Below are positions 46,964 to 54,398 of a stretch of DNA of 64,000 bases, one piece after another; position 1 is the first letter of the stretch, and every line of letters starts with the position of its first letter. The notes beneath the pieces were generated by a model. That model had not been told where the DNA came from. It saw only the letters and a list, made by a program, of their open reading frames with translations, and made no database searches. Source of the stretch: Bacillota bacterium. Its GTDB lineage: Bacteria > Bacillota > Negativicutes > CTSoil-072. The translations under genes and the position numbers were made by a program. The DNA lies in contig JAGFZV010000003.1 in assembly GCA_017889545.1 (NCBI GenBank), forward strand, positions 1 to 64,000, in the 5' to 3' direction.

Positions 46964-47452
46964 TTGGATAACGAACCGAAAGAAAACAAACGGGCTTTGC
47001 GCTACGGCATGGCGGGAGCGATCCTGATGATGGTCCTCGTTCTAGTCATGAGCGCCAGTCTTGCCTATGTCGATCAACCCCAATTCTGCGGCAGCTGCCA
47101 CTCGATGAAAGAAGTGTACGCGGGTTTTGCAGCCTCTAATCATAAGCAATTCACCTGCGGCGACTGTCACCTGCCCCAGCAAAACATTGTCGTAAAAATG
47201 TCAGCCAAAACAAAGAGCGGCATGAGCCATGTCTATCACGAGACTTTGAAGGATTACCCCGAACCTTTGCATGTTTCCAAAGATGGAAAAAAAATTCTGG
47301 CTGATAATTGCCGTCGCTGCCATTCCAGCACGATTCAAAGTACAATGATGGCAGCGGATGACAAGAACTGCACTTCCTGCCACCGCAGCCTGGTGCACCA
47401 GGAAATGAATTCCGGCAAGTTTCTTGGGAAAGGAGGTCTTAACGTTGACTAA
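46964..47452 (+). CDS. nrfH: Tetrahaem cytochrome c NrfH (NapC/NirT family)
   Basis: A 162-residue membrane-anchored quinol dehydrogenase that feeds electrons to NrfA. One N-terminal helix (about residues 15-36) is followed by four haem sites: CGSCH, CGDCH, CRRCH and CTSCH. It starts with TTG, six bases after GGAGGGAGG. Its stop overlaps the nrfA start, typical of the stable NrfHA complex. Confidence 0.95.
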   Translation: MDNEPKENKRALRYGMAGAILMMVLVLVMSASLAYVDQPQFCGSCHSMKEVYAGFAASNHKQFTCGDCHLPQQNIVVKMSAKTKSGMSHVYHETLKDYPEPLHVSKDGKKILADNCRRCHSSTIQSTMMAADDKNCTSCHRSLVHQEMNSGKFLGKGGLNVD

Positions 47453-48734
47453 AGGGCAAAAAATCCTTGGCGGAGTGATCGTTCTATTGGTAATGTTCTT
47501 AGGTATTGTCATTCTCCGGGTATGGGGCGTTCAGCCTCCTGCCGCAGTAAAAACCGTAGCCATGGCCAAAGGTGAATATGACCCCGCTGTTTGGGGTAAA
47601 TCGTATCCATTGGAATACACCAGTTATCTAAAAAATAAGGAAATGAAGCCTTCCCCCACCGGTTATGGCGGAAGCGTATTGGTCCAAAAATGGGATATGC
47701 AGCCGGAACTGAAAGCGAATTTTGCCGGTTACGCATTTAGCTTGGACTATAAGGAGGACCGTGGTCATTTTTATGCATTGATTGACCAAAAGGAGTCCAA
47801 ACGGGTAACGCCGCAAACCGTCGGAACCTGCATCACCTGTAAAACTCCATATATTGAAAAATTATTTGCTGAACAGGGCTGGAATTACGCGAAAACACCC
47901 CTTCTCACGCTGATTGATGAGTCGAAACACCCGGTAAGCTGCGCTAGCTGCCATGATCCGGACACAATGCAATTGCGGGTCGTCAATCCGGCATTCAAAG
48001 AAGCTATGGGTCGTATCGGCGTTGATCTGACGAAGGCTTCGAAAGACGAGATGCGCTCGTATGTCTGCGGCCAGTGTCATGCCGAATACTATTTCGAACC
48101 CGGAACGAACCGCTTGGTTTTCCCTTGGGACAAAGGGTTTACACCACAAAACATGTACGAATATTATTCAACCAAGCCAAACGGGTTTGAAAGAGATTGG
48201 ATCCACGCTACTTCCGGCGCGCCCATCCTGAAAGGACAGCATCCGGATTTCGAAGAATGGAAAAACGGCACCCATGGAAAATCCGGCGTGTCCTGTGCGG
48301 ACTGCCATATGCCCTATACGCTGCAAAACGGGCAAAAATATACCTCCCACCATGTAACCAGTCCGCTGCATTATATTCAGGAATCCTGCCTGACCTGCCA
48401 TCGCGGCCAAACAGAGGAATGGGCGATGGATCAAGTCAAAACGAAACAAGACGCCGTATTCCAGATGCAGCATGCGGCCGGGCAAAAAATTGCCCAGGCG
48501 CATCAAATCATTAAACAAGCCGCCGACTCTCCCGGAGTCGACAGCGGAAAACTCGCAAAATCGCGGGAATTGATCCGCCAGGCTCAATGGTATTGGGATT
48601 ATGTTGCAGCTGCCAATTCGATGGGATTTCATAATTCCGTCCAGGAATTGCAAACGTTAGGCCAGTCTTCCGATCTGGCTTGGCAGGCGATCGAAGCGGC
48701 AAACCAAGCCGCCGGACGAAACCTGCTGCAGTAA
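47445..48734 (+). CDS. nrfA: Ammonia-forming cytochrome c nitrite reductase NrfA
   Basis: A 429-residue pentahaem enzyme that reduces nitrite to ammonium with six electrons at the outer membrane face. The catalytic haem has the CxxCK motif CITCK (about residue 129); the other four are CASCH, CGQCH, CADCH and CLTCH. An N-terminal helix (about 8-25) anchors or exports it. The TTG at 47445 is eight bases after AAAGGAGG and is preferred over the ATG at 47424, whose codons include that site. It is the last gene of resB-ccsA-nrfH-nrfA. Confidence 0.96.
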   Translation: MTKGQKILGGVIVLLVMFLGIVILRVWGVQPPAAVKTVAMAKGEYDPAVWGKSYPLEYTSYLKNKEMKPSPTGYGGSVLVQKWDMQPELKANFAGYAFSLDYKEDRGHFYALIDQKESKRVTPQTVGTCITCKTPYIEKLFAEQGWNYAKTPLLTLIDESKHPVSCASCHDPDTMQLRVVNPAFKEAMGRIGVDLTKASKDEMRSYVCGQCHAEYYFEPGTNRLVFPWDKGFTPQNMYEYYSTKPNGFERDWIHATSGAPILKGQHPDFEEWKNGTHGKSGVSCADCHMPYTLQNGQKYTSHHVTSPLHYIQESCLTCHRGQTEEWAMDQVKTKQDAVFQMQHAAGQKIAQAHQIIKQAADSPGVDSGKLAKSRELIRQAQWYWDYVAAANSMGFHNSVQELQTLGQSSDLAWQAIEAANQAAGRNLLQ

Positions 48735-48740
48735 CATTAA

Positions 48741-48779
48741 AAAGGCGTCCTCAGTTAAAAGAGGGCGCCTTCTTGCTTT
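48741..48779. terminator. Bidirectional terminator after nrfA
   Basis: Stem AAAGGCGTCCTC / GAGGGCGCCTT with one mismatch and a T-rich tail. It overlaps the end of the convergent gene at 48755. Confidence 0.85.
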
Positions 48780-49078
48780 TCAAGATAAAGATTAACCCGG
48801 CGTAGCACTTCATCAACAATTTTTTCTGCCGGTACGGCAACCGCATCGACTGTACCATCAGCAACCAAAATGGCTTCTTTGTCGATAGGATTATACCGAT
48901 CCGCGCAACTGGCACTGCAGCCACTGAGAAAGATCACTAAATCAGCATCCAGCTGATTATAAGACGAAACCGCTCCCTGCGCAATAATTCGTTCTGATAT
49001 TTTCCTCGCAACCGCTCCCCTTTCGTAACGCGGATTACAGCCACCGCAAAATTTGATACTAACGTGTTTGCCTTTCAT
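48755..49078 (-). CDS. Small Cys-rich protein with CGGCNP motif
   Basis: A protein of about 107 residues. The conserved start KGKHVSIKFCGGCNPRYERG is followed by an FLSGCSASCADR segment (about residues 54-65), so there are four or five Cys in two clusters. It could bind a metal or an Fe-S cluster, or act in thiol redox. I recognise the CGGCNPR pattern as recurrent in anaerobic Bacillota but know no function. The longest ORF starts at 49126; the ATG at 49078 begins the conserved part but has no strong ribosome site. Confidence 0.6.
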   Translation of the reverse strand: MKGKHVSIKFCGGCNPRYERGAVARKISERIIAQGAVSSYNQLDADLVIFLSGCSASCADRYNPIDKEAILVADGTVDAVAVPAEKIVDEVLRRVNLYLEKQEGALF

Positions 49079-49144
49079 TAATTCGCAATATCCCCTTCGT
49101 ATCCATGTAATTCCTTCTTGCTGCATTCATTTTTTATCATTCTG

Positions 49145-49726
49145 CTAGATGCAAGCATCATATATAGTATCAGCAAAGTTCCAGGCGGCAGAAACCACCT
49201 CTTCTTTTTGCATGTTTGCGATACTGCCTGTATCTCTCATCCCCATTTTGTCAATATAGGTTAAGCGCGAATGTTTGCAGTATCTTCTTAAGCTTTCTTC
49301 AAAAGGGCCTGCGGCATATTCAATATTATAACCGCAAGTGGTCACAATGGCGCATTTTTTGCCTTCCCAAAGGGAAGATCCTTTTTTTTGCCCATAATAC
49401 TTGTTCATCCCGCGAACAAACCGATCCAGAACGGCTTTCATCGGCGGCGTACAATTCCAGGAATAAATCGGAGTCGCCCAGATGATACAGTCGGCCTGAA
49501 GAACAGCGTCAAAGATTGGCTGCAAATCATCCTGCAGCGGACAGCCGAATGCATCATAAACATCCTGGCAAAGACGGCAATCAATGCAGGGTTCAATGTG
49601 TTTGTCCGACAGGGTAATGTAATCCACCGCAGCGCCTTTTTCCGCCAATCGATCCATAAAGGGTTTCAGCACCGTCGCTGTATTGCCTTGCAATCGCGGA
49701 CTGCCCATGAGTATGCAAACTTTCAT
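49145..49726 (-). CDS. NADPH-dependent FMN reductase / iron-sulfur flavoprotein-like
   Basis: A 193-residue flavodoxin-like protein. The FMN phosphate loop is GSPRLQGNTATV (about residues 8-19), and an ISF-like Cys region, CIDCRLCQDVYDAFGC, lies near 48-63, followed by IIWATPIYSWNCTPPMKAVLDRF. Two Cys pairs could hold a [4Fe-4S] cluster. The longest ORF begins at 49837, but the ATG at 49726 follows GGGGAGA. It is co-directional with the ABM protein and the cupredoxin. Confidence 0.82.
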   Translation of the reverse strand: MKVCILMGSPRLQGNTATVLKPFMDRLAEKGAAVDYITLSDKHIEPCIDCRLCQDVYDAFGCPLQDDLQPIFDAVLQADCIIWATPIYSWNCTPPMKAVLDRFVRGMNKYYGQKKGSSLWEGKKCAIVTTCGYNIEYAAGPFEESLRRYCKHSRLTYIDKMGMRDTGSIANMQKEEVVSAAWNFADTIYDACI

Positions 49727-49745
49727 AATTGATCTCCCCTCTGAT

Positions 49746-50078
49746 TTAACTGTTATGAAAAAAACTATCTCGTTCCACCCGGCAAACCCGGGAGGCATAC
49801 ATTTTATACCATAATTCCTTGCCGTTTTTTTGGGCAACCAGATGGCGCGGCTCTTCTTTCCACTGTTTTATTGCTTCAAGCGACGTCCAATAAGAAATTG
49901 TTATTTCATATCCTGCAGAATTTCTTAAGCTCTCGACACCGCAAAACCCATCCATTTTCGAAACCATTTCTACCATTTCCCTGGCCATTTGACCATAGCC
50001 ATGATCTCCCTCAGTTCTCATGGAAGTAAAAATGACCGCATAATAGGGAGGTTCCGGAGTTTTCACAATCGGGGGCAT
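49746..50078 (-). CDS. ABM-domain (antibiotic biosynthesis monooxygenase-like) protein
   Basis: A 110-residue ferredoxin-like-fold protein with YYAVIFTSMRTEGDHGYGQM, then GFCGVESLRNSAGYEITISYWTSLEAIKQWK, the usual ABM pattern. Such proteins include haem-degrading and quinol monooxygenases, but small family members are often of unknown role. The ATG at 50078 follows GGAGGGA, better than the ORF start at 50096. Confidence 0.75.
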   Translation of the reverse strand: MPPIVKTPEPPYYAVIFTSMRTEGDHGYGQMAREMVEMVSKMDGFCGVESLRNSAGYEITISYWTSLEAIKQWKEEPRHLVAQKNGKELWYKMYASRVCRVERDSFFHNS

Positions 50079-50129
50079 ATCTTTCCCTCCAATCACATGA
50101 TCAAGTCTGATAACAGAATGCCAGACCGC

Positions 50130-50540
50130 TTATTGAACAGTCACTTTCCCTTTCATATAAGGATGCGGCGTACAAATATAATCGAATACTCCGGCTTCAT
50201 TGAACGTTTGTTTAAAGGCCTCACCTTTGCTCAAAAGCCCGCTGTCAAACGATTTACCTGTCGCAGTATGGCGGGCGGAATCCTGGTTGATCCAAGTAAT
50301 TGTTTCTCCCTTCTGTATCGTTATCTCAGCCGGCTGGAACTTAAAATCTTTGATGAACACTGTGTTTTTTTCCATTGTCTGCGTCATTTTTTCCGCAGTT
50401 TGTGTCGTTGTTTGTGCTGTCTGCGTTGCTTTTTCCGTAGTCTGTGTCGTCCGTACATTCGGAGCAGTACCGCACGCGGTGATAATTGCGGCAATCAGCA
50501 GCAGCAGCAAACCCACCAAAAGTACTCTGTTTCTTTTCAT
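50130..50540 (-). CDS. Cupredoxin (plastocyanin-like) lipoprotein
   Basis: A 136-residue exported protein. A lipoprotein signal ends in the lipobox ITAC (about residue 23). A Thr/Gln-rich linker with repeated TQT units follows (about 30-58), then a cupredoxin domain with type 1 copper ligands His (RHTATG, near 91) and Cys-His-Met in ICTPHPYMKG (near 122-130). It could carry electrons or bind copper at the cell surface. It is encoded just after a two-helix membrane protein. Confidence 0.88.
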   Translation of the reverse strand: MKRNRVLLVGLLLLLIAAIITACGTAPNVRTTQTTEKATQTAQTTTQTAEKMTQTMEKNTVFIKDFKFQPAEITIQKGETITWINQDSARHTATGKSFDSGLLSKGEAFKQTFNEAGVFDYICTPHPYMKGKVTVQ

Positions 50541-50606
50541 ACATTTTTCGCTCCTTTCCTTTTGTACGTTTTTACTGTCAAAATATCACCTGAAGCAAAT
50601 TTTTCT

Positions 50607-50816
50607 TTACAACGAGAATATCCCCGAACGTAAGCCAATTGCGATCGAGCCATGGATAATAGCCAATAGCAGCAGCAAGTATCCTATGCTTCGGTGCCAG
50701 GAAAATGGTATGGGCAGGATTCTCTTGCCTGTGGCAATTTGAAAAAGGACGAGCATAAGCAAGAGGATACCCAACCATATATGGAGAGGTTGTCCCAAGA
50801 TTAACGGTATCTTCAT
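50607..50816 (-). CDS. Small two-helix membrane protein with conserved His
   Basis: A 69-residue protein with two hydrophobic helices. Histidines occur at HIW (near 12), WHRSIGY (near 41) and IIHGS (near 54), two of them on facing helix ends, as in small b-haem membrane proteins. Haem binding is inference. A ribosome-like GGAAGGAAGAG lies upstream, somewhat far from the ATG. A competing frame at 50578-50826 lacks membrane character. The cupredoxin gene follows. Confidence 0.6.
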   Translation of the reverse strand: MKIPLILGQPLHIWLGILLLMLVLFQIATGKRILPIPFSWHRSIGYLLLLLAIIHGSIAIGLRSGIFSL

Positions 50817-50963
50817 CTGTTTCCAACTCTCTTCCTTCCTATTTTGCGAAACAACTTAAAGTTATGTTTTCTTCCACAAAGTTACGAAAAATCCCTTCAA
50901 AATTCAGAATATTTCGTTTGTGCTGCCCATCCTTCATTTGCCCAGGGGAAAGCAGACTTTTCA

Positions 50964-51287
50964 CTATAATCCGCCGGCACGTAATAGAAGCATGGTTATG
51001 GTCCCAATTCCCACTGTGACAACAAAATTGCGAAAACGCCAAGCCAAAAAAATAGTCACTACGCCTGCCGCCAAATAGGGATTGTACAGCGATAAGTTAA
51101 GAACTCCTTTGGGAGAAAAAATGGCCGAAGCCACCAATGCGCTGAATACTCCGATCGGGATCCATTTTAAACAGCGTTGCAGCGCATCCGGCATCCCTGT
51201 TCTGCGCAGCAGAAAAACCGACGCGAACCGTGTAAATAAAGCTGCAATTGCCATAACGATAATGAGCACAGCAATTTCAAGTCTCAT
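50964..51287 (-). CDS. azlD: Branched-chain amino acid exporter subunit AzlD
   Basis: A 107-residue membrane protein with about four helices of the AzlD family, the small partner of AzlC in branched-chain amino acid export. It contains FTRFASVFLLRRTGMPDALQRCLKWIPIGVF. It overlaps azlC by 11 bases and has a GGGAGAATG start region. Confidence 0.9.
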   Translation of the reverse strand: MRLEIAVLIIVMAIAALFTRFASVFLLRRTGMPDALQRCLKWIPIGVFSALVASAIFSPKGVLNLSLYNPYLAAGVVTIFLAWRFRNFVVTVGIGTITMLLLRAGGL

Positions 51288-51984
51288 CTTTCATTCTCCC
51301 TTCAAGGAATACGCCGCTGGCGACTGCCGTCGTGCACGCAAGCAAGATGTACCATTTGCCGGATAGATAACACGCACCAAACACGGCTGCCGCAGCCGCT
51401 GCAAGGCCGACGCAAAGAGTAACACGGTCGCGCAGTTGGGGAACCAAAATCGCAATGAATACGGCAGTAAGCGCGAAATCCAGACCCCAAGACAGCAGAT
51501 TCGGCACATGGTTGATGAGAAACACACCCGCCATATTGGATGCGGTCCAGAAAACATACTGCACGGCGCTGGCGCCCAGCTGGTAATCCGCACTGTAGCC
51601 GGACTGCCTGATCCGGTTCATGGTGATCGCATACGTACCATCGGAAATTCCAAAACAAAGCAAATTACGAATCCGCTCCGGCAATTTGTCGATATAGGGG
51701 AAAAGCGAGGCCGTCAGCAAAAGGTTGTGCAAATTCACCAGCAGTACGTTTAAGAACAAAGAACCAAGCAAGGCGTTTCCGGATTGAAACATCATAATCG
51801 CAACATACTGTGAGGTTCCGGAAAACACAAGCATTGACATGAAGAACACTTCCGCAGGCGTAAACCCGGCGGCAACGGCCATCACTCCGCACATAATCCC
51901 AAACGGAACTCCTCCTACCATTAACGGCAAACAATCACGGCAGCCTGCCAGGAAATCGGTTCGTGATTGGTAATACACCCGCAT
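51277..51984 (-). CDS. azlC: Branched-chain amino acid exporter subunit AzlC
   Basis: A 235-residue protein with seven to eight helices of the AzlC family. The family block FLAGCRDCLPLMVGGVPFGIMCG and LVFSGTSQYVA are near the N-terminus, and NLHNLLLTASLFPY follows near 85. It works with AzlD, encoded in the overlapping downstream gene. GAGGGTG precedes the ATG. Confidence 0.92.
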   Translation of the reverse strand: MRVYYQSRTDFLAGCRDCLPLMVGGVPFGIMCGVMAVAAGFTPAEVFFMSMLVFSGTSQYVAIMMFQSGNALLGSLFLNVLLVNLHNLLLTASLFPYIDKLPERIRNLLCFGISDGTYAITMNRIRQSGYSADYQLGASAVQYVFWTASNMAGVFLINHVPNLLSWGLDFALTAVFIAILVPQLRDRVTLCVGLAAAAAAVFGACYLSGKWYILLACTTAVASGVFLEGRMKDET

Positions 51985-52012
51985 AACTGCACCCTCTTTT
52001 CTTCGTCTTCGC

Positions 52013-52927
52013 TCAAAGAGTCAACTCCCATTTTTCCTCGACCAAACCGCTCTTCCAGATATCATTTTGTTCTTCTTCTGTTCGCACAAAACCGAAACTG
52101 CTGTATAAATGTCTTGCCGCATCTAATTCCGCAAAAGTCCATAGAAAAACATGCGCAATATTTTGTTCCCGGCAATATGCGATTGCCTCTGTCATCAGAC
52201 AGCGTCCCAACCCTTTGCCGCGAAATTCCGGTTCAATCAAAAACCAGCGCAGTTGAGCTGTTTTTTCATCCGCTTTTACAATAGCTACAAATCCCACTAT
52301 TTGACCATATGCTTCCGCAACCCACATTTTTCCGCTCGCAGGATGGTTTAAAAAACTCAAGAGACCATCAAAGACATATTTTTCGAATATTGGCTGCAGA
52401 CCATATTCCTTTGCATAAAGAACGCTATGACGATAGGCAATATATCCGGCGTCCCCCGGCTGATAGGACCGGATCGTGATCGGCGCAGCATGTTCCCTTG
52501 ACAATAGCATTTGGATTTTTTCCATGCAGCGGACCAATTCTTCTTGTTCATAATCCGACAGCGGCTTTACTATCTCAAGCAATTGATTACTTGAGGCCTG
52601 CGATAATCCGTTAAACACCGTTTCCCCTTTTTCAGTCAGCTTCAAAAGTTGTGACCGTTTGTCCTGAGCCGAATCGCAGACGGCAACCAAACCTTCATTT
52701 TTAAAACGGCGCAGCATTCGACTGAGATAGCCCGGATCGATCTGTAAAATCCGTATCAGCTGCGAAGCCGTACATGCCCTTGCCTTGTTTATTTCCAGCA
52801 TGACCCGTACTTCCGCAAGGGAATACTTGCTCTCCAGTATGGTCTTATTCACCAAGCCGATAAAATTGGTATAAAATCGATTGAACTGCCTGATACGCGA
52901 GACTCGGTTTTCGGCACCATTCGCCAT
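52013..52927 (-). CDS. MarR-type regulator fused to a GNAT acetyltransferase
   Basis: A 304-residue two-domain protein. Residues about 15-145 form a MarR winged helix (SQLIRILQIDPGYLSRMLRRFKNEG). Residues about 150-304 form a GNAT domain with the acetyl-CoA loop EFRGKGLGRCLM (about 235). It lies directly downstream of a 62-bp perfect palindrome whose TTGAC-TAA-GTCAA units look like MarR sites, so it is probably autoregulated. It may also control azlCD, which begins 28 bases downstream on the same strand. The acetylation target is unknown. Confidence 0.9.
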   Translation of the reverse strand: MANGAENRVSRIRQFNRFYTNFIGLVNKTILESKYSLAEVRVMLEINKARACTASQLIRILQIDPGYLSRMLRRFKNEGLVAVCDSAQDKRSQLLKLTEKGETVFNGLSQASSNQLLEIVKPLSDYEQEELVRCMEKIQMLLSREHAAPITIRSYQPGDAGYIAYRHSVLYAKEYGLQPIFEKYVFDGLLSFLNHPASGKMWVAEAYGQIVGFVAIVKADEKTAQLRWFLIEPEFRGKGLGRCLMTEAIAYCREQNIAHVFLWTFAELDAARHLYSSFGFVRTEEEQNDIWKSGLVEEKWELTL

Positions 52928-52966
52928 AATCCAACCCCCAGTAAAAAATTTTAAATATTTCTTATC

Positions 52967-53028
52967 GTATCAAAAAACAGTTGACTAAGTCAAGCAATTG
53001 CTTGACTTAGTCAACTGTTTTTTGATAC
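52967..53028. promoter_or_regulatory. 62-bp perfect palindrome, likely MarR-type double operator
   Basis: Two 31-base arms are exact reverse complements with no loop. Inside are two TTGAC-TAA-GTCAA-type palindromes placed symmetrically around a central CAATTG. It separates the NlpC/P60 gene's stop (53034) from the MarR-GNAT start (52927). The right TTGACT can serve as a minus-strand -35, with TACGAT 18 bases on as -10. It may also fold as a terminator hairpin for the upstream gene. Confidence 0.8.
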
Positions 53029-53033
53029 TCACG

Positions 53034-54398
53034 TTATTGCACCACGTTTTTCGCTGTTGTCAACGATTCCAGAAAGGTTTTGCCGTTTCTTCGCGTTAAA
53101 TCCAAATCACTGACAACCACTTTCATCACGGCTACGCGCGCCAATGTTCCATTGTCATTCGGTCGATTGACATCTCCATAGGATGCCAAGGAATGAATGA
53201 CATAAAACTTGCCTTGATCTCTGCCCAAATAAAGCATCACATGGCCGTCCATATGGAGAGTTGCTCCGGGCTGCACCAACAGGAGTTTCTTTTCTATCGA
53301 ACCATAATCCATATTTTCAAGGCGAATGACTTTTCCAATTTCGACTTCCTGTTGATCGGCATTGCGGGGCAGCATAATGCCGAATGATCGATAAACGTTC
53401 ATGATCAAGCTCGAACAATCCACACTGTCATGCAGGCCGCCCCATCCGTATGGCTGACCGTAAAATTTAAAAGCCTGCTTGATCATATTGGCTTGTGTAT
53501 AAGGCAGATAACCAATACGAACATCGGCATCAGTGGATGTTTCAAGACGCGTAAAGTACAATTTCCCATATTGATTCCGGGCCGGCAATAAGACCGTAAA
53601 ACCCTTTTTCTTTTGATCATTGCTATTGCCCTGCGCCAGAGGCAGTTTGGCCCCCATTTCAAACACCATAGACTGTCCGCTGCCATTACCGCGGATCAGC
53701 AATTGATTTCCGGTTACCACCAGATACCGCGACGAGTTCATGTAGTCAAGCCATTCGCGCCGATTGGCGGCGATGGCAAGATGATTTGCCGGTATCCAGC
53801 CCCGGTAATTGCCAGTCTGAACATAAAACCAATCCTTACGCAAACTTTGATGCAAAACAATCACCGGCACGGCAGGATCGACCGCTGTTTCCTGAAACAG
53901 ATCGAATTCACGATCTTCTGCTGACTCAAATACGCCTTTGCCGGTTGGGAAAGTTCGCAAATTGGCCCGTGTCACAGTAAAACCGTATCTGATGGGGTTG
54001 CTGTCTTTTATCGCCGCAAAGTTGATTTGTGTCCTCAGCTCATTATAAAAGGACTCGCCAACAGGAGTTCCGCCGCTATACATTTTCTCTTTGGGGAATG
54101 ATGCTGCTGTTAACAGTGTCATGAGCTGTTTTTTGCTCAAGGTTTGCGGGTATTTTTCAAGATCAACAACCGTATCGGGCATTGCGGTTTGGATCGCCCG
54201 GTTATAACTTTGGATCTGCTTTTCCGACATAATGATCGCATTCGGAGTGGACAGCTTGCCGGTCCAATAGGCCGGTTTCAGCATCGCGCCGTCGGAAACC
54301 GGAGCCGAACAGCTGGCAATAGGCAAAGAAGAAAGCACAGCAATGCACAATGCGGCTAAAATCGGAATAAAATTTATTCTTAAGCGATCGCAATTCAT
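53034..54398 (-). CDS. SH3-domain NlpC/P60 cell-wall hydrolase, exported
   Basis: A 454-residue secreted protein with a signal or lipoprotein-like N-terminus (ending near IASC, about residue 30). SH3b-like domains cover the middle (GFTVTRANLRTFPT near 140 and GYRGWIPANHLAIA near 195), and a C-terminal NlpC/P60 domain has the catalytic Cys in SVDCSSLIMNVYRSFG (about 323) and His in HMDGHVMLYLG (about 380). It probably cleaves peptidoglycan stem peptides. The ATG overlaps the stop of the cadmium-type ATPase gene (TGATG), an unusual coupling of a wall hydrolase to a metal pump. Confidence 0.86.
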   Translation of the reverse strand: MNCDRLRINFIPILAALCIAVLSSLPIASCSAPVSDGAMLKPAYWTGKLSTPNAIIMSEKQIQSYNRAIQTAMPDTVVDLEKYPQTLSKKQLMTLLTAASFPKEKMYSGGTPVGESFYNELRTQINFAAIKDSNPIRYGFTVTRANLRTFPTGKGVFESAEDREFDLFQETAVDPAVPVIVLHQSLRKDWFYVQTGNYRGWIPANHLAIAANRREWLDYMNSSRYLVVTGNQLLIRGNGSGQSMVFEMGAKLPLAQGNSNDQKKKGFTVLLPARNQYGKLYFTRLETSTDADVRIGYLPYTQANMIKQAFKFYGQPYGWGGLHDSVDCSSLIMNVYRSFGIMLPRNADQQEVEIGKVIRLENMDYGSIEKKLLLVQPGATLHMDGHVMLYLGRDQGKFYVIHSLASYGDVNRPNDNGTLARVAVMKVVVSDLDLTRRNGKTFLESLTTAKNVVQ

